Origin: JBCCRH01 sp039208045
GTDB taxonomy: Bacteria; Bacteroidota; Bacteroidia; Chitinophagales; Saprospiraceae
Direction of reading: 5' to 3'
Length of the DNA: 29,619 nucleotides
Assembly (NCBI GenBank): GCA_039208045.1
Contig: JBCCRH010000017.1
Location: forward strand, 1 to 29,619
Positions within the stretch are counted from its first letter, which is position 1; every line of letters starts with the position of its first letter. A program made the position numbers and the translations under genes. Positions 24,299-29,619 of this stretch are shown in pieces. The notes beneath the pieces were generated by a model. It searched no databases. It saw only the letters and a program-made list of their open reading frames with translations, and was not told the origin of the DNA.

Positions 24299-25114
24299 AT
24301 GGCAAATAACTTGCTTGCAGGAAAGAAAGGCGTCATTTTTGGCGCATTAGATGAATTCTCTATTGCCTGGAAAGTAGCAACCCGCTGCGTAGAAGAGGGA
24401 GCTCAAATTACCCTCACCAATGCTCCCGTAGCGATGCGTTTCGGAAAAATTAAAGAATTAGGCGAAAGCCTCAACGCCAAAGTTATCCCTGCTGATGCTA
24501 CTAATGATGAAGACTTGCAAAAGTTATTTGAGGAATCGATGGACGCGCTGGGAGGCAAAGTAGATTTTGTGCTGCACTCCATTGGCATGTCGCTCAACGT
24601 GCGCAAAAAGCGCGACTACACTAACCTGAAGTATGACTGGATGCAAAAAACTTTCGATATTTCAGCTATCTCCTTCCACCGCGTCATGCAAACTATCTGG
24701 AAGATGGATGCCATCAACGATTGGGGTTCTATTTTGGCCTTGACCTATATTGCAGCACAGCGCACCTTTCCCGATTACAATGAAATGGCAGAGTCAAAGG
24801 CCCTCTTGGAGTCCTTTGCACGTAGCTTTGGCTACCACTTTGGAGTAAAGAATAAGGTGCGTGTAAATACCATTTCGCAATCTCCTACGATGACTACCGC
24901 CGGAAGCGGGATCAAAGGCTTTCAGGAATTTTTCAACTATGCCGATAAAATGTCGCCACTAGGTAATGCCTCAGCAGAAGCTTGTGCCGATTATTGTGTG
25001 ACGATGTTCTCTGACTTGACGCGTTCGATTACGATGCAAAACCTTTATCACGATGGGGGCTTTTCGAACATGGGGATGAGCCCGGCAGTGCTTGGGTTAG
25101 ATGAGGATGAGTAG
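24299..25114 (+). CDS. fabI: Enoyl-[acyl-carrier-protein] reductase (NADH)
   Basis: A 271-aa short-chain dehydrogenase-family enzyme performing the last reduction of each fatty-acid elongation cycle. The atypical FabI nucleotide-binding start (GVIFGALDEFSIAWKVA), VDFVLHSIGM, and the catalytic triad Tyr150, Tyr160 and Lys167 (DYNEMAESKALL) align with E. coli Tyr146, Tyr156 and Lys163. The C-terminus GGFSNMGMSP is typical. Cytoplasmic. A pair of inverted REP-like elements with a T tract lies directly downstream and is a plausible transcript end. Confidence 0.95.
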   Translation: MANNLLAGKKGVIFGALDEFSIAWKVATRCVEEGAQITLTNAPVAMRFGKIKELGESLNAKVIPADATNDEDLQKLFEESMDALGGKVDFVLHSIGMSLNVRKKRDYTNLKYDWMQKTFDISAISFHRVMQTIWKMDAINDWGSILALTYIAAQRTFPDYNEMAESKALLESFARSFGYHFGVKNKVRVNTISQSPTMTTAGSGIKGFQEFFNYADKMSPLGNASAEACADYCVTMFSDLTRSITMQNLYHDGGFSNMGMSPAVLGLDEDE

Positions 25115-25133
25115 GTTCGTTGCAAGACTTGCT

Positions 25134-25213
25134 CGCGGATTGCAAATCCGCTGGGCACGGGCTGAGTTTTTTTTTAGAAGCCTTGCCCGCGCTCAACGGA
25201 TTTGCAATCCGTG
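25134..25213. repeat. Two inverted copies of the CGGATTTGCAATCCG element (BIME-like), possible terminator
   Basis: The 29-bp arms 25134-25162 and 25185-25213 are reverse complements at 25 of 29 positions, separated by 22 nt that include nine consecutive T. Each arm is itself a hairpin: GCGGATT-GCA-AATCCGC and ACGGATT-TGC-AATCCGT. The mismatches in the arms are compensated within each small stem. The arrangement resembles paired REP elements of enterobacteria. It lies downstream of fabI. Confidence 0.75.
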
Positions 25214-25309
25214 AAGGTAATTAATGAATAGTCAACAAAAGGTTAATTTGTTAAAGGACTAGTCTGAGACGAACCAAACCAACCGTTCTTTGAATATTGA
25301 ATACAAAAT

Positions 25310-27274
25310 ATGGGTAGAACGCTTTTTATAGGATTCATTTTGATGGCTTCGGCAGTATGTCTTTTCGGGCAGAGCCGAAATTTCCCGGGCCAAGCGGGCG
25401 GCTTTAGCGGTGGTTTTGATGGCCAGGATACGCTGGTCAGAGGGCAAGATGAATTCATTGAAACGCTAGATACCTTTGGTATTTTCTACTTCTACCCAGA
25501 CAATCCCAATTTAGAATACAGCTTTGATGATTCGTTGTTGAATAATTACTTTCAGCAATACGATCCAGCGCGCAAGCGCGATCACGACTATATGCACTTG
25601 GGTATTGTGGGATCAGCGCATCATCCGATGTTTTACGAGCCCACGCAGCGGCAAGGCTTTGAGGTAGGCTGGGATCAGTTTGACCTTTATCTGACGCCTG
25701 CCAATCGGATGCCTTTTTATCGCATCGAAAAGGCCTATACTAATCTATCGTATACCCAAGGTAGTGAGCAGCCGGATGCGCTTTTCAGTGCACAGTTTAG
25801 CCGCAATTTTGCTAATGGGGTCAACTTTGCGTTCGACTATAAGCGGATTAGCCAGTTGGGAGAGCAATTTCAGTATCCCAATCAAAATACACGGACTACG
25901 GCACTCACCTCTGGCCTTTCTTACGAAAGTCCCAATGGGCGCTATAAAGGCTATTTCACCTATGCCGCCAATACGATTCAGCACAAGGATAATGGCGGTA
26001 TTTTGGTGGAACCCACCGAAGATGGGGATTTCAGTAGCCCCCAAGCCGCAGAAGTCTTTCTGCGCACAGCCGAAACGCGCCATGCCCATCGCGAGTGGAG
26101 CTACCATCAGTACTATCGTTTTGGCGGAGAGCGAGATTCTCTACAGGGTTTTAAGCGCGCCTACACGCTCCACCATGAGTTCAATTACAACAATAGCAAA
26201 TACAATTTTTGGATAGAAAATCCGCCCCTTTTAGATACCGCCTTCTTCAGCCGCTTCCCACATTTGGATTTGGATGATCGGGGCACGCGTGTTTTTGTGG
26301 AGCACCGGGCGTATCGAAATAGCTTTAAAATAACGACTTTTCGCCAGCGCAGCCTCAATGAAAATCGCGTAAAGCAGCAGCGCGACCTGATCGAAGTAGG
26401 ATTGGTACACACCCTGCATCGCCTCAATCAGGAACCGGTAGATTCTACCCTCAATAATTTATTTCTGACTGGAAAATTCAATTTTTCCCCTAACGATCGC
26501 CTCCGCATCGAAACGGAAGGACACTTTGGCCTATGGGATAATGCGGGAGATTATCGCGCTTCGGGCACTTTTTTCTTTGATTTCAAGAAGTTTGGCTCGC
26601 TCAAAGCACAAGTCATTAACCAGCTATACAAACCCACGCTCATTGAGCATCGCTATTATCTTACGCAACGCCAGCTTTGGGACAATGACTTTGATCGCAC
26701 ACTAGAGACCAACTTACAAGTCACCTACTCGCTCCCCTCGATTAATATGGAGGTGATGGGGGGCTATCATTTGATCAACAACTTTATCTACTTTGATACC
26801 TTGGGTTTTTCTCGGCAGTTGGGCGTGCCAGTCAGTGTGTTGCAGCTTTCGCTAAAACAGGATTTCAAGCTGGGCCCGATGCACCTGGATAATGTGGTGA
26901 CAGTGCAAGAAATCTCAGAAAATGAATTGCGCCTGCCTGCTTTTTTCTCCAAGCACAGTCTTTACTATGCAGGCAAATGGTTCAAGGTGTTGAATGTACA
27001 GTTAGGGTTCGACTTACGTCTAAATGGCACGTACAATGCGATGTATTACAATCCAGCGATTGGACAATTTCACTTGCAGGAGGATCGCGCGGTAGAATTT
27101 TATCCCGCGCTTGATACCTACCTTAGCTTACAAGTCAATAAATTCCGTGCATTTTTCAAGTGGGAAAACCTAACAGATGCTTTTATCGGGGATCGTTTGT
27201 ACTACCAAACGGCTTATTACGGCTTTCCCGGCGGTGGCCTGCGCATCGGTATTCGATGGCGATTTATTAATTAA
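25310..27274 (+). CDS. Putative porin (Bacteroidota Porin_10 type)
   Basis: A 654-aa outer-membrane protein. Signal peptide at residues 1-21 (ends CLFGQ), then a glycine-rich segment (FPGQAGGFSGGFDGQD), and a beta-barrel with many amphipathic strands. The opening DTFGIFYFYPDNPN followed by LGIVGSAHHPMFYEP and FDLYLTPANRMPFYRIEKAYTNL (positions about 45-145) is characteristic of the 'putative porin' family. The C-terminus ends GGLRIGIRWRFIN, a terminal strand with a penultimate aromatic pattern. Substrate unknown. Its 3' end overlaps the convergent membrane-protein gene by 8 bp. Confidence 0.85.
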   Translation: MGRTLFIGFILMASAVCLFGQSRNFPGQAGGFSGGFDGQDTLVRGQDEFIETLDTFGIFYFYPDNPNLEYSFDDSLLNNYFQQYDPARKRDHDYMHLGIVGSAHHPMFYEPTQRQGFEVGWDQFDLYLTPANRMPFYRIEKAYTNLSYTQGSEQPDALFSAQFSRNFANGVNFAFDYKRISQLGEQFQYPNQNTRTTALTSGLSYESPNGRYKGYFTYAANTIQHKDNGGILVEPTEDGDFSSPQAAEVFLRTAETRHAHREWSYHQYYRFGGERDSLQGFKRAYTLHHEFNYNNSKYNFWIENPPLLDTAFFSRFPHLDLDDRGTRVFVEHRAYRNSFKITTFRQRSLNENRVKQQRDLIEVGLVHTLHRLNQEPVDSTLNNLFLTGKFNFSPNDRLRIETEGHFGLWDNAGDYRASGTFFFDFKKFGSLKAQVINQLYKPTLIEHRYYLTQRQLWDNDFDRTLETNLQVTYSLPSINMEVMGGYHLINNFIYFDTLGFSRQLGVPVSVLQLSLKQDFKLGPMHLDNVVTVQEISENELRLPAFFSKHSLYYAGKWFKVLNVQLGFDLRLNGTYNAMYYNPAIGQFHLQEDRAVEFYPALDTYLSLQVNKFRAFFKWENLTDAFIGDRLYYQTAYYGFPGGGLRIGIRWRFIN

Positions 27275-27953
27275 GCACCAACTCATCTTTCGCCTTCTCC
27301 TTTTTAATCCAACGGCCCATGATAGGCGATAAAATTGCAGCTGGCAATAACCAAAGTACCCATTGATAATCCCAAGTTGGTGCCAAATGTCCACCAATCT
27401 GTACGATGAAAGCAGTAACCGCCGCAATGTAAGAACCTATCATCGCCTGCATATGATGGTATTTCCACCAAATTTTATCATCGAAGTCCTTTGTCAAAAA
27501 GAAGACGACATCTTTGCGAGCTGAGTCAAAGGTGAAAAACCCAAATAGCATACATAACATCGGCAAAGCCAGATGTACTGATCCGCCCATCCCTGGGATC
27601 AATTTAAGACCTACTACAAATAATCCTATCCCCGCTACTATTGAGAGCAATGCCCCACCCCAATCTAACCAGTTCGCTTGATTGGGCAACTTGCGCTTCA
27701 GCACTCTGTACCCAGAGAAAGAGAGGTAAAAACTAAAAATACCAATCACAAGTAGGAATAGATTGAAGCGTACCAGCGTCAAGAGTAACATGGCGGAAGC
27801 AAAAATGGTAAACATCCCCCAGAAGTAGAATAAACCCGCCTTACGATGCCCGTTCCCTACTTTTTGCGTCAACATTGCCATAGGTCCGCTTGCCAATACG
27901 GCTGCTCCTGCCGCGATATGAGTACCAATTAAAATCGTTTCTAAAGCTGTCAT
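27267..27953 (-). CDS. Multi-pass membrane protein, DUF2306-like
   Basis: A 228-aa protein from ATG 27953 with about seven membrane segments, beginning ETILIGTHIAAGAAVLASGPMAML. Conserved-looking histidines occur near helix ends (His10 region THIAAG; GNGHRKAGLFYFWG), an arrangement seen in DUF2306-type proteins. The frame continues 33 codons upstream, but that part lacks a sensible N-terminus for a membrane protein and is not included. Function unknown. It stands apart from neighbours: convergent with the porin gene and divergent from the LolA-like gene. Confidence 0.7.
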   Translation of the reverse strand: MTALETILIGTHIAAGAAVLASGPMAMLTQKVGNGHRKAGLFYFWGMFTIFASAMLLLTLVRFNLFLLVIGIFSFYLSFSGYRVLKRKLPNQANWLDWGGALLSIVAGIGLFVVGLKLIPGMGGSVHLALPMLCMLFGFFTFDSARKDVVFFLTKDFDDKIWWKYHHMQAMIGSYIAAVTAFIVQIGGHLAPTWDYQWVLWLLPAAILSPIMGRWIKKEKAKDELVLN

Positions 27954-28098
27954 GATCGTGTATTTTGATTTATTAGCAAGTTGTACGTTTTTAGGCTTTC
28001 GCCAAAATGTAGCCCACCGAAGCGTCAGAAAGGCCACCCCAAACGTCAACACTCACGACTCAAGCGCAGCGTTTTAAACAAACTTTAACCCCCACAAC

Positions 28099-28128
28099 TT
28101 GCCTAGCTTTCAATATTCGGTAATTTTG
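28099..28128 (+). promoter_or_regulatory. Bacteroidota-type promoter of the LolA-like gene
   Basis: TTG (28099-28101), 19-bp spacer, TAATTTTG (28121-28128): exact match to TTG-N19-TAnnTTTG. Expected start near 28134 gives a leader of roughly 35 nt before the ATG at 28171. Confidence 0.7.
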
Positions 28129-28170
28129 TGGCGTTTGTTTTCTTAGACAATTTCACAAAAGACCAGACAT

Positions 28171-28848
28171 ATGAAGTACTTATTCTCTGCTCTATTAGCA
28201 CTCACATTAACTACAGGATTATGGGCACAGGATTACACCAAAAAAGGAGATTCTGACCCTGCGGCTAAGAAGATATTAGATGCCGTCAGCAAAAAGTATA
28301 AATCTTACAAAAGCTTAGAAGCGGGCTTCCAACTGGAAATTCAACTGCCCGAACAACCAAAGGAAGTCCAAAAAGGCAAAATGCTAAAGCAAGGCGACCA
28401 GTATCGCGTAGAAATCAATAATTCCACTGTTTTTTCAGATGGTGAAGCGATGTATGTCGTGATGGATGCTACGCAGACGGTGCAGATCAATGATATTCCC
28501 GACCCCTCAGAGACAGAAGGCTTGAGTTTGACGCCGGAGGCGATGTTTAATTTCTATGAAAATGGCAAATTCGTCTATGTCCTCACCAATGAGTATATGG
28601 ATGGCAAAACACGGCTTCAGCAAATCGAATTTAAGCCATTAGATCGTGGAGCAGACTACTCGAAATTGCGCTTAGAAGTGAATAAAAAGACAAAGGATGT
28701 GGTGCGCTTAATGGCCTTCAGCAAGGATGGCTCCCGCTACACCTTGTCTATCAATAGCTTTGCAGCCAATAAGAAATATCCAGGCAAGCTCTTCGCTTTC
28801 AAGGAGGGGGACTATCCCGATTATTATATTGAGGATTTGAGAGAATAA
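28171..28848 (+). CDS. LolA-like periplasmic outer-membrane lipoprotein carrier
   Basis: A 225-aa protein with signal peptide MKYLFSALLALTLTTGLWAQ. Mature protein shows the LolA pattern: KKILDAVSKKYKSYKSLEAGFQLEI, a KGKMLKQGDQYRVEI strand, FSDGEAMYVVMDATQTVQI and a late IEFKPL...LRLEVNKKTKDVVRLMAFSKDG hairpin (positions described by order). LolA carries lipoproteins across the periplasm from LolCDE to the outer membrane. In Bacteroidota several LolA-like paralogues exist, so the symbol is withheld. Probably transcribed from the promoter at 28099-28128. Confidence 0.85.
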   Translation: MKYLFSALLALTLTTGLWAQDYTKKGDSDPAAKKILDAVSKKYKSYKSLEAGFQLEIQLPEQPKEVQKGKMLKQGDQYRVEINNSTVFSDGEAMYVVMDATQTVQINDIPDPSETEGLSLTPEAMFNFYENGKFVYVLTNEYMDGKTRLQQIEFKPLDRGADYSKLRLEVNKKTKDVVRLMAFSKDGSRYTLSINSFAANKKYPGKLFAFKEGDYPDYYIEDLRE

Positions 28849-28869
28849 TTTCAGATTTCGCTAACTTTG
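28837..28869 (+). promoter_or_regulatory. Possible promoter of the GH3-family gene
   Basis: TTG (28837-28839, within the end of the LolA-like gene), 22-bp spacer, TAACTTTG (28862-28869). The -7 element is an exact match; the spacing is at the upper end. Leader about 18 nt before ATG 28892. Confidence 0.45.
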
Positions 28870-28891
28870 TTGGCTAAATAAGTTAGCGCGT

Positions 28892-29619
28892 ATGGGATTT
28901 AAGTCATTCATTGTAAAGCCATTTGCCAATTGGGTAGCCCGAGATATTGAACGCTGGTCGAAGCAAGCAGTACAGACGCAGCAGCAAATTTTTGAGACCC
29001 TCATCAGCGTGGGCCGACGCACGGCATTTGGTAAAGACCATGGCTTTGAGCAAATTGACTCTTATGAAGCGTTCAAAGAGCGCGTTCCCATCACGGACTA
29101 CGAAGGATTGAAGCCCTATATTGAGCGCATTAAAAAGGGCGAAGCGGATATTCTCTGGAAAGGCTCTCCTTTATATTTTGCTAAAACCTCGGGTACCACT
29201 TCGGGCGTAAAATATATCCCACTGACCAAGGATAGCCTTCCCAATCATTTTGGCTCTGCCCGAAATGCCTTATTCAACTACTACGCCCGCACTGGAAAGG
29301 GAAAGTGGCTTGATGGTCACATTATCTTTTTATCAGGTAGCCCCGAAATGACGGATACGAATGGCATATTAACGGGACGCCTATCGGGTATCGTCAACCA
29401 TCAAGTGCCAAGCTGGCTCCGCACCAATCAGCTCCCCTCCTACTCCACTAATTGTATTGAAGACTGGGAAACCAAAGTAGAGCGCATCGTCGATGAAACC
29501 ATCGATCAAGACATGCGCCTGATTAGTGGCATTCCGCCTTGGGTACAGATGTATTACGAGCGCTTATTGGAGCGCTCTGGCAAGCAATACATCAAAGATC
29601 TTTTCCCAAATTTTTCCAT
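28892..29619 (+). CDS. GH3 auxin-responsive-promoter-family protein, 3' end cut by window edge
   Basis: The frame opens with MGFKSFIVKPFANWVARD at 28892 and runs off the right edge after 242 codons, about half of the usual 500-residue length. Family marks: GRRTAFGKDHGF, VPITDYEGLKPYIERI, YFAKTSGTTSGVKYIPLT (ATP/AMP-binding loop KTSGTTSG at about residue 98), and LISGIPPWVQMYYERLLE. GH3 proteins are acyl-adenylate/amido-synthetase relatives; plant members conjugate amino acids to hormones, while bacterial roles are largely unknown. Located 43 bp after the LolA-like gene. Confidence 0.88.
   Translation, partial: MGFKSFIVKPFANWVARDIERWSKQAVQTQQQIFETLISVGRRTAFGKDHGFEQIDSYEAFKERVPITDYEGLKPYIERIKKGEADILWKGSPLYFAKTSGTTSGVKYIPLTKDSLPNHFGSARNALFNYYARTGKGKWLDGHIIFLSGSPEMTDTNGILTGRLSGIVNHQVPSWLRTNQLPSYSTNCIEDWETKVERIVDETIDQDMRLISGIPPWVQMYYERLLERSGKQYIKDLFPNFS

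Noticed and set aside
25745..26216. Overlapping frames of 120 and 150 codons on both strands inside the porin gene
   Set aside because: They are shadows of the porin reading frame, which has a signal peptide and family motifs; the alternatives have none.
27954..28052. 33-codon extension of the DUF2306-like membrane protein
   Set aside because: The extension is not typical of the protein type, and the ATG at 27953 gives a natural membrane-protein N-terminus.
1..29619. CRISPR arrays, tRNA/rRNA genes, prophage or insertion sequences
   Set aside because: No regularly spaced direct repeats, no recognisable RNA genes and no transposase or phage genes were seen; the repeats present are palindromic intergenic elements.

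Overview
The window is a stretch of chromosome from a member of the Bacteroidota, most probably a Lewinella/Saprospira-type organism. The evidence is gene content: gliding-motility ABC genes gldF/gldG, a type IX secretion sorting domain, a TonB-dependent receptor with a carboxypeptidase-regulatory-like N-terminus, a Bacteroidota 'putative porin', and LytS/LytTR signalling. Promoters of the form TTG-N19/20-TAnnTTTG and weak ribosome binding sites agree with this. The family placement is inference from general familiarity, not from a database search. Both edges cut genes: an RlmI-like rRNA methyltransferase on the left and a GH3-family protein on the right.

Layout. Positions 1-5.9 kb (+): rRNA methyltransferase end, a divergent Clp/HSP100-type double AAA+ ATPase, and an outer-membrane beta-barrel receptor. 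5.9-9.1 kb (-): operon gldF-gldG-DUF4340, followed upstream by a 160-bp imperfect inverted repeat. 9.4-12.6 kb (-): a signalling cassette read as LytTR response regulator, then a previously uncalled 49-codon gene for a double-glycine-leader peptide, then a soluble TPR histidine kinase. 12.8-15.2 kb (+): a voltage-gated K+ channel with a C-terminal zinc ribbon and a secreted seven-repeat protein carrying a T9SS sorting domain. 15.2-19.6 kb (-): a small uncertain ORF, a perfect 62-bp palindrome, DoxX, a COG2509-type FAD dehydrogenase coupled to one of two tandem paralogous secreted proteins, and kdsA (Kdo-8-P synthase). 19.7-29.6 kb: metallophosphoesterase, an unknown protein, a lipoprotein, recN, fabI, a putative porin, a membrane protein, a LolA-like carrier and GH3.

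Most genes belong to envelope biogenesis and housekeeping (LPS precursor synthesis, fatty acid synthesis, lipoprotein transport, outer-membrane proteins, DNA repair). No phage, insertion sequence, CRISPR array, tRNA or rRNA was seen. The most interesting part is the RR / GG-peptide / TPR-kinase cassette at 9.45-12.58 kb: a secreted-type peptide gene lies between the two genes of a two-component pair whose kinase has no transmembrane segment, which suggests a peptide signalling circuit.

Second is the Clp-like ATPase, whose first AAA+ domain has lost its Walker B glutamate and whose second has lost the pore-loop aromatic segment. Third is the density of intergenic palindromic elements, at least four sequence families, nearly all at gene 3' ends or between genes.
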